This document shows, piece by piece, positions 48,452-62,400 of a stretch of 64,000 bases of DNA. Both the position numbers and the translations under genes were made by a program. Source of the DNA: Myoxocephalus aenaeus (taxonomy: Eukaryota > Chordata > Actinopteri > Perciformes > Cottidae); assembly GCA_038501785.1 (NCBI GenBank), contig JBAMJR010000161.1:4713001-4777000 (forward strand). The letters run 5' to 3'. Within the stretch, counting starts at the first letter, position 1, and every line of letters begins with the position of its first letter. The notes below the pieces were generated by a model, which was not told where the DNA came from, did not search any database, and saw nothing but the letters and a program-made list of their open reading frames with translations.

Positions 48452-51400
48452 GCGCGCCCTTGGTAGCTAAAGAAGCTACAGACAGCTAATGGCGTTAGCT
48501 GTCCCATTAGCAACACGTCAACATAGCCACGTCCCCCTCACACACACTGGACTGAGACTTAAAGTCCACACACACGTGACACGTGTCCGACCACGAAGTG
48601 CACAAAGCAGACGGATATGAAGTTGACTCAAGTGTGAGGTGTGCTAGCTGCTAGCTCCCCGCTAACTGTAGCAATGAGCTAGCCGTCCCTCTCTATCCCC
48701 CCGTTGACAGCCACGTTAGCCTGCTGTCTCCAACACAGACCCCGTAACTGCACATAAGCGTCAACAATGAACGCGCTGCGGTTCCGCGTTTGTCTGAAGC
48801 TGACATCCGTCAACTCAAATGAGAACAAAAAGCTCATATTTACCGTTCAGATGACCTGCTGTTGTTGTTGTGTGTCCACAGGTCGTCTGTCAACATTGTT
48901 TTGGTTGAAAGTGTCCACAACACGCAACACTGACTCAATGTTTGTGAGCGTTAACTGTTCCTCCCCTCGCGTATCGATACATGACTTGATAAAAAGGACA
49001 CGAGCGACACGAGCTTGGTGTGTTTGTGCGAGTTTGCGATCTTCTTGTTCGACCTTAGCTGTTAATTGTCATGCAAACTGCGTTGAAGTGGCTGAGCTGT
49101 GGAGAGTCGCAGCTAGCCATTAGGAAAGTAGGCGCTAACCTCCAAGAAAAACATACAAAATGGAGATCTGTGCGAGCCAACCAGATGACCTGTGTACAAC
49201 GTGCAGTGCCACCTGCTGGCCGTTCAGGGTAACCGCAGCTTGTTATGCGCTCGGGACGACTTTGAGTATTCAGAATAAAAAACGAAAAATTAACTCCAGT
49301 GGCATTCAATAACGCTATCTGTCTAACGCGGAGGTACCAGAGACAACCCAGGCTAAGAGTGCATTGGTGGTGAACTAATTTATGGTGCTCATCAAAACGT
49401 CACAATTTCTCTCCTCTTACATGATTGTTCACGCAGCTGCCCTCCGTGGGGGCCCACTGTCTTTGCAGCTGTTAACAGAGCTGACAGAGACACAGACAGA
49501 CAGGCAGATGGACATCTGAGGCAGAAGACAGTGAGAGCTTGTGAAAGGACATTGCAGTGACGATGATCCGATGATTAACTGACATAAGTTTGTATTTCTT
49601 CCTGTGAAAAATGCAAAAGAAGTAGTTGTCTACAGATCTGAGTTCTCATTGGACGAAAGATCCACAAATAAATATGTCTTGAGAGAATTATGGTGAGGTC
49701 TGAATGCACTGCTGCATCTTAAAGACAATGAATGATAATAAGTTCATAATATGAATTTATTATCATTTCAAGTCTGTTCAAGTTGTTCAAATCTGATGCA
49801 ATAAATTGTTGAGGCTAAATATGCATCTAAAACCATTTGAGCTTGCACTTCTATGTCGGGTTTGTTTGTATGTTAGATCTTTTTTATCCACAGTAAACTA
49901 GGTGCAACACAATGGTGGTTGGTGTACTGATGTGAATTATATAATATTGCATTGCCATTTAGACTGCATAGTCTTGACATAAAGGAAATACCTTATGAGA
50001 TTATGAGACTAAATTCGCCTGTTGGTGAATTAATACATTTGACTGTCTCCAGAGGCTCAAGAGGACTCTCAATGTCACTAAAATTGCTGCATCAGTAAAT
50101 AATAAACCACTTTTGGATCATTATTAATCAGAAATTTGTAAATTTGGTAAACTTCTCACCTTACTGTTCAAAGCTATGATAAATCAAATAATGTATTTAT
50201 TCAAACAGGAGGTAGCTTAAAGTGTTTTTTTTAATGAAGTTTAGTTGTTAGTTTCATTTAGATTTTTGGCCAGAAAACAGTGTAATACATGTTGTTTCTC
50301 AAGACATGCCAGTTCCTACTTATGCCTCTTTCATCTGGAAGTATCAGTGGTTGAAAAGTGCATGGGAGAAGAGGAAGTAGGGTACGACAGGCTATTACTG
50401 CCTGCAAAGGGATAATAACTCTGCAGAGTGGTTTGGGCCTGTTAGTTGTTGCTTTCAAGGCTGCACAACAGTGCATTGAATATTTTCAAAGACAGCAAAT
50501 TCACTGGTTTGTTTGCAAAATTACACACCACAAAAACAATGTTTGGATACCAGAAGTGTAAAGTTATCAATGAACATTTCATCATAAATCATGTAATTAG
50601 TTAAGATTTCAGAAATTATTTTTTACAGATGCATTTTTGCACATGCAACACAACCTGACCGGTCTCACAATGTCTTAATTTACTACCTATGCCACACACT
50701 GCAGATTATAATGCAAGAGCTTGCAAAATCCACAATTGTCAATTTAATATTACAGCACATACAGATTTTCTTACTTCACGCTCAGCTGGGACCCATATAG
50801 TTTTACATTATTCATGCTGAAGTTGCATGAAATTTAACCCTCTCCAAAAGATAGAATCTAACTGCACGAACAGGAAATAAAGTGAAGACAGGAGGCTGGG
50901 AAATTGGCTCTAATGGGAGGATGAGTGAGATGAATAAGAAACAGGGTTTATAGCCCATAAGGGAAGAGAATTATCCCCAAGCAAGGGACAGGGAATGAAC
51001 TTCTGTTATACAAGTCCAACACCAGAGATACACTCAGATCTGTTTACATGTGTTTATTAAACAAACACAGCACATGAATCCTCATAAAATAATCTATATT
51101 GTCACCATGATATCAAGTAGTTTTCCCTGTCTACGCTGCACTGTTAAGGTCACATAATCCACAAAATATGACTATATTATAATGTGAGCAGTGGAACCTC
51201 ATATCACAGAAACAGAGATCAGTGGTGCTCACTGTAGCTCTAAATCCCCACTGTTTGAATCCCACTCAGTCCCCTGTGGCTGCTTAGCAACCCCTCTCCA
51301 GCACAATATACTCTGAATGAACAGGGTAAAGCGTGACCGCTGCCTCCTCAAAACCACGAGTCAAGGGTGCGCTCCCATCATCAATGCCTTCTCTCAGCAC

Positions 51401-51746
51401 TGCAGCAATACAAGTCTCTGATTTATTACAACATGGCATCAAAAAACACACACAAAACAACAAATAATCTGAAAAGCAAACATGAGATACACAACAGTCA
51501 CAGATCAGTGTGAGTGCTGTAGCTGCTGGACATGAGGGACCCTATACTTTATATATAAAACAAGCAGGAGTCTCCCAGATGCAGGTTATCACCTTTGAAT
51601 GCATATTGTGAGCTAGACGTCCACATACATCCTTTACATTTGTATGAACACGTGCTTGTGGCCATATAACAGCACATACAGATGATGACAAGCATTGTCA
51701 AGCCTTAAATTCAGCCCTGCATCTCATTTCATCCAAACTGGATTTT

Positions 51747-51773
51747 CCACCCGATGGTGAAGCCATCGGGTGG
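51747..51773. repeat. Perfect 11-bp-arm hairpin
   Basis: CCACCCGATGG, loop TGAAG, CCATCGGGTGG. Confidence 0.85.
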
Positions 51774-51803
51774 TAAACTGATGGCTCTATGACAAATTCA
51801 CTG

Positions 51804-51857
51804 AGCAGGACCTAAGCAATAACATACTGGGACGTATGTTATTGCTTAGGTCCTGCT
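51804..51857. repeat. Perfect 24-bp-arm hairpin
   Basis: The left arm AGCAGGACCTAAGCAATAAC plus ATAC (51804-51827), the loop TGGGAC and the exact complement (51834-51857). It lies 30 bp after the previous hairpin. Confidence 0.9.
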
Positions 51858-52675
51858 GCTATAACCCAGACATAATGACTCAGTAATGAGGGTTCATGTT
51901 TCTGAGTTTTCCCCCCACAAACATTACTGAGAAAACTGCAAGGAACATGCACTTTATGGGTGGAAATGGACCTCATATTGATGCATTACGTTCACCTATA
52001 GCATTAACATGCACATACTTGTGTAAAATTACGAGATATTGATCAATGCATTGTTTTCCTCCTACATTCATTTATTTGAGATTACGGAGCATCAAGCGGC
52101 TGAGACTTGGAGATCTGTCCGTGGCCCTGAAATAGAAATTCACTCGGTCAAATCGATGAGGAAGGGATCAATTTTCATATTCAGTCACATTGTTCTGGGT
52201 GTTGGAAGTGATACTGCTGCCTGAAGGTTCAATCTGAGTCCGAAAAGTTAAACTGCCATTTAGATTTGTTTGGTTTATTTTCATATTTGAGCCATTATAT
52301 GCAGTTGGATAGGAAATGAGTTAAAAAGTGAATAGTGTCCTGTAGTTCACCAGCTCTATTCACGTCTGTCACTGCCGATGAGTCTCTGAGCAAGATGGGA
52401 CCTAACCCCTCACCCGTCTCTCGGGATAAGCGCGTCAGCTAAAAGCGTTAAATGTAAATGCGAAAGCCTCTGTGAAGACTCAGAAGAAGGGATTAAAATC
52501 CGCAACGCTGGATGTTACAATCTGCATTAGACCTGCATCAACTGCGCGCCGCCCATAGCTTGATCATAATTTCATGAAAAACTGCACCGATACATCCACA
52601 TCAGTCCATTCTATGTCGATCGCCTGCAAATGTCATTTTCCTTTAAGATGATGTAAGACATTACTTCATGGGACG

Positions 52676-52853
<178 letters not shown>

Positions 52854-53460
52854 GTGCACAGCTTGGAGCAACATTAGGTTTTCTTTACGCTTCTGCCGGA
52901 CCCAACGTATCGGCACTCAGCAGTTTGGAGAGATGGGTGCGCGCCGGAGTCGCACCTTCATCCTCCTCTCTCTGTGAGCAACCTCGGAGCAGGTTTCAGC
53001 GACACTTAGTAGCAGAGTGATGGGATGCACTCACATTCTTCAAATTATTTTGGGCTGATTAAAGCAGAAGCCAAGACGCAAGACGGCGAACCTTTGCACA
53101 GAAAACTGTTTTTTTGACTTTTTGGGAAATTTCCGAGTGACGTGATAATTGCATTTCTTTAAAATCAGAGTAATGACCCAACGCAGTGCATGGGTGTAAC
53201 ATGATGCTCTCACTGGTTATGATAATCGATTCTGTTCAAAACGGATGCACTGTGGGCAGGCACACTTACGCATGGAGTTAAAGGATATACTGTAAGCACA
53301 CCTTGGGAGTGTTTGTCATGAGACACTGGATACAAGGACTGCAGCTTGAATCAAGACTATGCTTTGGGTCTGAGGGCGTCAGCACCATGCAGCTACACCC
53401 CACACCCTGAACTTCTGGGACGTTTGCGCTCTGTGATCGACACTCAGATTTCGTGCAAAA

Positions 53461-56400
53461 ATGGCCCTGAGCGAAAACTGCAAAACGCAAACTGCAAAAG
53501 AGCAAGGGTCGGTGGAAAACCCTCCATCGGATGTCATTGAGCTAAACGTGGGTGGACAGGTGTATTACACTCGCCATGCCACATTGACAAGCTTTCCAAA
53601 TTCCTTACTTGGCAAGCTGTTCTCTAACAAGAAGGGGTCTTCAAATGACTTGTCCCGGGACTTCAGAGGACGTTATTTTATTGACAGGGATGGCTTTCTG
53701 TTTCGGTATGTACTAGATTATCTTAGAGACAAGCAAGTTGTCCTCCCTGACCACTTTCCCGAGAGAGGAAGGTTGAAAAGAGAGGCGGAATACTTCCAGC
53801 TGCCAGATTTGGCCAAACTTTTGTCGTCCGAGGATTCGAAACTATTTCCAGACGACTTGTGCAGTGATTTCGATGATGCGTCGCAGGGCAGCGACCAGAG
53901 GTTTTACCCCTCTTACTCCTTGGACCGGAGGTATGGCTACATCACGGTCGCGTTCAAAGGCGCGTGCGCTGGGGGAGGCAGAGAAAGTCAACTTGATATT
54001 AAGGCAAAAAAGTTACCGCGGATCTTCATCAGCAGTCGGATTGGCTTGGCGAAAGAGGTATTTGGAGACGCCCTGAATGAGAACAGGGACTCGGACAGAC
54101 CACCGGACCGTTACACCTGCAGGTTTTACCTCAAGTTCAGGCACCTGGAGAGAGCTTTTGACATGCTGTCAGAGAGCGGCTTTCACATTGTGGCCTGCAA
54201 TTCGGCCCTGACTGCGTCCTCCATCGGTCATTATGCGGATGACAAGGTCTGGTCCAATTACGCACAGTACATCTTCTACCGTGAGTGAAGATTTATTCCT
54301 ACTTCATACTTTCAGAGGTGATGAAAGATAAACTGGTGGCTTTGACCTCCAGAAATAATTACAATGCAAACAACCAAGTTAAATACAAACAACACCATTA
54401 TGCCCCTCCCTCCCCCATATAACCGCATCCAGGCAGGTATGGTATTGCATGCTGACCAGAAAGGGTCCTTTTTCACATTAATTAAATTGTGTAAAAAAGT
54501 TTAACCACAAGTATTTCCAGATGAAAATCCCATGCAATTTATTTCCAATGGTCTAGAATTAGAGATGATTTGCAGAAACAGGAGATATGGTCAGGTTTCA
54601 GCACATCCTTCTAAAAATACCTGCATCCCTTGCAGTGGCTGACTTTAAACGTCTGTTTTGGAGCCGAGATAAGAGGCAAACTTGCCCACAGGCCTCAGGG
54701 GAGTTGAGTCACATTGCTACACTTCAAGTACACATGCGTCATGCGTAACATGGGTTATAGCCCAGCTGCTGATGGGTTATGAATAATATAGCATCGGTGG
54801 GCTGCACACAATTCACATGAATGCTGTTGTATTCTCTTGAATCAGCTTTGCTTTTCACTTGATAACGAGTTTGTCCATCAGCAAATGCCTTAATTAGCTG
54901 CAAATATGGTTCATTCCACTCTCTGCAGAGAGAGGAGTGGGACCATATGGCCAGTTAAAAAGCACTTTGTTCATTACTCTGAATGGCTCCCTTTGGATGA
55001 GCTGAAGAAACCCCAGTTGGGTCAAGGTTGGAGGTGCAGGAGGGTGGGCTGAGGAAGACATGACATATGGTTTGCTAATGATTTACCGATAGTGCTGTTA
55101 ATACAGGCTAATTAGAACAGAGGGGTCTGCCTTGACGTGCACAAACATCCAGCCAGGTTGGATTTTCCTGAGTCATTCAAGTTTCTTAGCAAAGCATACG
55201 GTGTAGGTGTTCATCCCCATCTCCATTAACAGACACTGTCCTAGGACAAAGACAGGGACAGTGGGAGGAGGATGAGAAGAAGGTGATGGACAGGGGAGGA
55301 ACGGCACTAAGGAAGGGAAGAAGATGCAGAGTAAGAAAAGCACAGAAACCAAAAGAGGGAATTTAAGGAAGCAAGCTGAAGGGAAGTGAAGAATAGAGAG
55401 GCGGCCAGATGGAGGGGAGAGCGGCTGAGGAGGAGAGATGAGGGAGTAAAAGTTGCATGAGACCTGGCCATGGGGAGAAAGAACTGAGGCAGAAAGAAGA
55501 GAGAGGGTGCAAAAATAGATTAAAGTAAGTATCCGACATGGAAAGTTCATCGGGTCTGAGGGAGTGGAGAGAGAAAAAAAGTGTTTGATGGTAAGACACG
55601 AAAGAAGAGGGAGAGATTGGGGTTTCATTAAAAGAGTGATGACAAGGTGAGGGTGAAAGGAAACACACATATAGATAGCAAGCTTTGGGAGACAAAGGCC
55701 TAGTCAGGATGATGGATAGACACATCAGGGGCAGACATGCGTGAGAGCCCTTGGTTCACAGCAGCACAGCTCACATCCACTCTCAAGATAAATACTGTAA
55801 CCTGAATCTGAATGTGGGACACTGGCTGGCCTAGGGCAGGTAGTCCGAATCCATGTAGACAAATGCACCTTTGAGGCAGTAAACAGATGTGCTTTATTGT
55901 TGTTTTCAGCAAAACATTTCACTGCTCTCCTTTTACCCCATCCTCCCATCCAATCACAGGCCCATATGGAGTGAAATGGGGAGTCTGGGTTTGTTTAGAG
56001 ACTAAAAAGAGCAATCCAGCACAGTAAATAAATTGAGAGACTTTCTTCCAGCCCGTCAGTTCCTTTGCGTCATTATTGTTGCTCTTCTTGTTAAATGCGT
56101 CAGTTGTTTTCTACAGGCTCCACTAACTCTCCTTAATAGTGTGGACTCCAGTCAAAATGCCAACAGTTTGGATATTCATCATTTTACTGCGTGGTATCAT
56201 CTGTATTAAAAGTCAGGGGACACATTCCCTCAAAAAGTTTAGACACTCTACTCTCAATTATTGTCATCCCCTCCTGCTCAGTTGGATGTATGCCATTGGT
56301 TTCTCCACAGACTAAAACAAATGATTATTTCAGGAAAAGGCCACTCTCCTCATGCAGGAGGCCACAGAGCCTGAGCATTCATCATGAACAAGAGTTTTTG

Positions 56401-59400
56401 ATCCTGATGGCCATGATGAGTGAGTCACGTGTATGACCGGGTATGACTTGGTCACCCTTTGAATAAAAACATCTAACCAGCACACATTAAAGTGTATGGG
56501 ACAGCGTAGAAGCTGGTTGCAGCATGTTGCATTGTGTTGCATTCACTGAAGGAATATGTGTGAAAGCTCAAAGTTCAAAATAAAAAGTCAAAATCAATTG
56601 GGATTATTGAAGTTTGATATAAAGTTGAAAAGTCAAAGTTATGAGAGCCTAAAGTAGAATGTAACTTAAGCAGATATGCAGGTTGAGACATTCAGTGTTT
56701 TTTCTATTGGCAGTGACAATATTTCCGTAATGATTTATAAATGTAACCTCTCTGTTGGCGTTTGGGACTCATCTCCTTATCGTTATCATCTCTGGGGAAG
56801 AGGAGCTCGTTGGCTAATTAAAAAGCAATCTGTGATCCCAAAATATTTCCAGTGTCTCCAGCCATGCGGGATGGGGATGCAATTTAGCAGGATAAACGCT
56901 AACCTACTTTTAAGGCAATTTGAAACACAAGTCATATTTCAATACATAGATGGAAATTATTTGTCGTCATGGACACAATATCATCATAACCTGCTTCGAC
57001 ATTACCTCTTCCACATCACAGAGGCAGAGCAAATCATCAGTGAACAGTACGACTTGTACCATCAGACAGTTTCCATCTTTCCACATCTGAAAGGGCTGTA
57101 CATAAGTGCCTCGACTTAATGGGAGACACGTACAGTAAAGATGGAGAATGCCAGGTGTGCTTTGTTAATATAACTGTGCAGTCTTCATTTGGGCTGTGAA
57201 CGAGATGATGTGCGGCCATAATTGCTCCTGAACAATGGCCGCAAGGCAGCCGGGAGAAAGTAGGGGGGAAAGTAATCAATTGCTTGGGTGTAATGGAGGA
57301 AAAGATTGGGCCGTCCCCGAGCTCCCAGAGAGCCTGTTGGAGTGTGGATGGATTGGCAGTGCCTACAAAAGATGGATGGTGCTCCCATGAATAACTCCTA
57401 TACGTCTTAAAGAGCACCGGGGCCGGAGGATGGTCACAAGTAAGGAGCGGGTGTGTGCTTGTGCCATTATTTCTCACAATAGTTGTAGCATCTTGTGCAT
57501 CAGGTCAAGGCAAGCTGGATCACCTTGGGAGTAAATCTGAGTTTATTGAAAAACTGCAGATGCAAAGAAAAAATATTCTTTTTTGAAACTAGTTCATTGA
57601 AGCCTCGTGTACTGCATTTTAAAGGTGCTTTTTCACATTTTAGGTCATTGACTCTAAATAGGTCACATTATTGCTCAATTTTCTCTAAATCACACTTTTT
57701 ATATTGATTATGTTGATATTCAATGCAGCTGTTGGTTTACATCTCATGGTATTTAAATGAACTTGCAGAGATATAGACCACACATAAGATCATTCTGAAC
57801 ATTTCATTTTCTTTTTTTTGTCAAAGCCACATGCATACTATTGCAAACTGTATTTTTCAACAATGTAGTATGATGACTGCTGTGTCCAAATTCACAGATG
57901 TTGGGAGTGCCCTTGAACACATTAACAAGCAGAGTTTTCGAAATAGTTCCTGCTAGTAACTTCATTCCCAAGTGATGATAATGCAATTTTGACAAATAAA
58001 AAGACTAAACGTATAGACTTTGATGGATTACCCACATTAAGCAATTTGCAGTTCCCATATTGAGAAGAGTGGAAGCAAAGATAAGACATCAATCTAAATA
58101 TAAAAGACTTGCAACCTCCAGTCTGTTCCTTTAAAAATAATAGATACAGTTAGAACATAGTTAATTTCAATTTTTTTAGACATCATTTTATCCCTGGCTC
58201 TGCCACTTCTGTGCCCTCTAGTTGTTGGAAAACGGGTATAACGGCTCTTACCATCTGACATCCAACACCTTAATGATCCCCCCAGAGACATTTAATGGCT
58301 ACTTGGATGGTGGAGCTCACATTGTGGGCAGGGCTGAGTGTTTCCTGAAGACAGGGGATCCCGTGTGTTGGCATGTGGGAAGTCGTAAGGCAGTGATTGG
58401 TATGGCGTTGGGGCTCGCCTGTTCATAATGAGATGAAGTTTGTCCAAAAGAATCATTATATTTTGAGTCAGTGATGGAGAAATAAAAAGAGGATCAGATG
58501 CTTGAGCATAGAGTTCCCGTTCCTTCATGTGATTTCCTTGACAGAGTGAGGGACCAGCATCGCCCCTCGTATTTCCTGCAGCAGTGGCTTCATTTAGGTG
58601 ATGCCAAGAGCTTGGTGAAAACTCAGGACACCTGTCTCCCCGTCTCATCTTGCATCATCAGGGTTTGTGCAGTGGATGGGTGTAGTTCTGGGTCAGGGGA
58701 CCGGCCCACAGGGAGAGGCTGTTATAGACATTTCAATCTGTCTAAGTTGCTTGTTCATCTCCCTGTCAGGGACCCACTCGGCGGGGCAGCCACCCTGTGA
58801 CTCTTGTCATTAGCAATCAGCCAATGAAGCTTTCCCTCTCCTCATGGAGAGCAGATAATTTGAGACAGGGCAGTAATGGGTCTATGCGAGAGTAAGAGTG
58901 TCCTTGAATTATCATGTAAAGCTTGTTGGGTCACCCGGACTATTTTCTCTCATCACTGCTGCTGGCTGGTTGCAGGTAATTAATATTGACAAATTCAATT
59001 GTATGCAGATATTACAGACATTATTATACCAGGCAAGAGGATGGCTTAGGCTGGACACAAACTGCTGAAGTGATACTTTCTCAGCAAATAGGGCTATCTT
59101 GGTGAAATGGATTTCCCTCACCCTGTAAGGACGGTCACTGCCTTTGCAAGACAAGCCTTTTTTTTTAGTGCTGCAAGGACACGCTGGCCTAATTTGTGAG
59201 CGAACAAGCATGTAAACTACACTCCTCCTGAGGCGGGTGCAGAATAGGAAATATTTGTGGTGGAGAATATAATAGTCTAAGATATTATTATTTATTTTTT
59301 CACCAAATCATCAAAGCTGATACTTTTTTCCATTTAGGTTAAAAGAAAAGATAATTGGGTCAACGTACTTCCGGGTCAGTTTGTCACCATTGGAACAACC

Positions 59401-62400
59401 ACAACAATGGAGCCACAATAATGCAGTGAGGCTCCTCCGACTCGCTCCCCGCCCATATGGAGACTACTTCACCGGGATGAGAACGGACAGCAACTCCAGT
59501 AACAGACCTTCAGTTAGCGGCTGTGAATAGCAACTGGACTCGGACCGGATCAGCAAACTTAATGTTGCTGCCGTCACACATGTTAGCCTGCTGTGACCCC
59601 TTGCTGATGAGGTTTGAGCTGGCTGAATTCCAGTTGACTTCACTGACCGAAGGTTAGTCTCTGGAGCTGCTGTCTGTTCTCATCCGGGTGGGAAGTGAGG
59701 AGGATGCGCTAGCCGGCTAATTCTTGCCTCAATTGTAGTCCGATTAACAGTAACTTCCATTTCCTAAGCTACCTACTGTAGCTGGTAAAGAGATCTTAAA
59801 TGAAAAAAAAGCAGGATCTTGCAAAAGTAAATTTTTACTATCAAGCATTTGAAGATGATTCGCACGGTCCCTCAGCATCGCTTCTATTAGTTGTGTTTGG
59901 AAGGAGAAAGCAAGTATGTTTACCTGAGAAAAGTAAAAGTCAAGTGATTTATTTTGTCTGACTCCGACAACTTGTATCTAAAGAGCCGCGTTGTGTTGAA
60001 AACTTTGTCTCATTGATTTAGATTGAGGGCACAGTTCACATCACTGCTGAGATTCAAATTTGAAACGCAGACAGCTTCGGGTCACTCAAGTGCAAATCTG
60101 AAATAAATTGCGTTATGGCCTCCTGGTCATGTTCAATAACAACATGAAATTGCTGAGTAATTATAGTATTTCTTGTTCCTCACTATTTATTTTTTGCCTC
60201 TCAGTTTACATGACTGGAGCACAGAACTGCTCCACCGTCAGAGAAATAATCATCCCACACCCTTGATGAGTCTGTTTAGAGGCACAGATAAAAACAAACT
60301 CACTAATGTCTGGCAAGAAAGCCGCTGACATTTGAATCTGAGTTTGTTAGAGCCCTCTGCCCTCAGCCCCCGTCATGTCCTACTTTTCTGCCATTTAAAA
60401 CCTCTCAATGGATAAAAATGTGTAATTCTAATCTAATATCCAGGCAGTTGAATTTCCCTAATACTCTGACCTCTCATAGGCACGAGGACAAACATCCCTG
60501 CTTTCATTAGAGATGGAGAGGAGTTTGAGGATACCCCTTGTGACACGCCTGCATACCTCTGCGCCGAACTCGACTCCCTCGCTCTGTGTTATTTATGAGA
60601 CGTGCAGCCTGAGTCTGGTCTGAGGACCTGCCCCACTCTTTTAATGTGGTTGGAATATGATCTCTTAGACAGGCTATATAGATCTGAGAAACACAATGCA
60701 ATCAATGGCTTCCCTGAAGAGATACCAAAGGGTATTGCACACACCCACTTGTTTAAAAGTACCCGAGAATGACTGTGTTTCCTGACAAGGCTCTTAGGCG
60801 TTTCCTGTCTTGCCTCTGAAGGGGACAAGCTTGATACAACACCACTTTTATCCAAAACACGCAGTTTGTGGTTGCGTTCTGACACACGCAGATTAGTTTT
60901 TGTATCATATGCTTGTCTATGTCCACGCTTCATTGAGACAAATTATTGTATAAAACAAAATGCAAGCCCAGGTCCTTCTCAGCCTCATCAGTGGCTTCAC
61001 TACAATTCCTTCTCCTGCATGGCCTAAAAATTTGATGATGCTATTATTGGGTGTTGGCTAGTTTCCTAAACGGGTGGCCCCTCTGGAATACAGCATCCAT
61101 CCATTTAGAAACAATGCTCAGCCTGATCCTCCGCACTAAAACGCCTGCATCCATTTGCCTGGTGCTGCTCTTCTGCTGGATTCAGCTAGATTCATTTTCT
61201 GCGGGGGGAAACTGGTGCACTGATTGGCCCCTTTACTCATGGATTGGCCATTAAAAAACTGTTAGTGACTCTCTCACTATCAGCTCAATGCAATCATTGC
61301 ACTAGAGATAAGGTCATTATTACAGTGGGCGCAGAGAGGTTAAAATCCCCCTTCAACTGTTTAGTATACATTTGTGCAAGCATGCACTGAAAGGAGTTAA
61401 TGGACAAATTATTACTCGCTCTGAGATATCATTGCCATTGAGTCTGTATCATCAGATTGGAAAAATCCATTAAGAGGTATTAAGGGCCTGTGTGCACCAG
61501 TTTATTTATCATATTATGTTGTTCATATTGGATAGTGCACAGCAGCTTTCAACGCAGCACATATACCTGTTAAAACATCTAAATGAGACCATAGTTCAGG
61601 GATATGTCTGGAAATGAAAGACCGCTACAGTGTTTCCCGTCTTTACTTGGACACTTTACAAGCCAGCAGGCATTACAGCACAGTATTTCTGGTTCATAAT
61701 TAGCAATGTAGGAGAATGTGAGACGATTCACGAAGTAGGAGAGGCAGAATGAAGACAACTAAAATATTATGCTACCTGGTTTAGTGCCTGTTTAACCCTT
61801 CGTCCAATGTACCCGCTGACAGGAGGTCAGCGGGTACATTCACTGACCCAGTTCTGTTACCACCTAAGATGAACTATACTTTATTTACATGCTTTTTCTA
61901 CTTCGCTGCCTCCATGGAGATAGAAAGCACCTTGCCGAGTTGACAGAGTGATCTGAAAACACAAAATAATACCCCACCTTTTTAATACAAGGCAGTCAGG
62001 TAACAGTTATCATAAGAAACTGCGACGGCAAAGCAAATAGTTTTGGCTCTGAGACAAGCTTTGCCTTGGGAAATGGGAAAGGTCTTTTAGGGAGCCGTAC
62101 TGAACCGCACTGAGCTCTGGGGCCTCTCCTTATCAGAGGAAGCAATATGCACAGCCCACCAGCTCTTTGAAATTTAGCAATTAAATGTCAAAGCCAATAA
62201 CGTGCATGTTCTTACGTTTGTACCCCCATAAATACCCCCCCCCCACACACACACACACACACCCACCCATCTGATGTTCGCTTAAATATATTTGTATGAC
62301 ATTGAAACTGCTGTGTTGGCATTTGTCAGCACTTGCTTGATCAGTACAACTGTTTCTTTTGATTACAGCTTGAATCTGTCACCATGCAGACAGCTAGGAC

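Noticed and set aside
55173..55725. 165-aa and 120-aa Ser/Pro/Leu-rich minus-strand frames
   Set aside because: They come from a GA-rich stretch of the kctd16 intron, have low complexity, and show no splice context or family similarity.
56676..57477. 147-aa + and 146-aa - frames in the kctd16 intron
   Set aside because: No recognisable domain, no supporting splice sites, and base composition like the surrounding intron.
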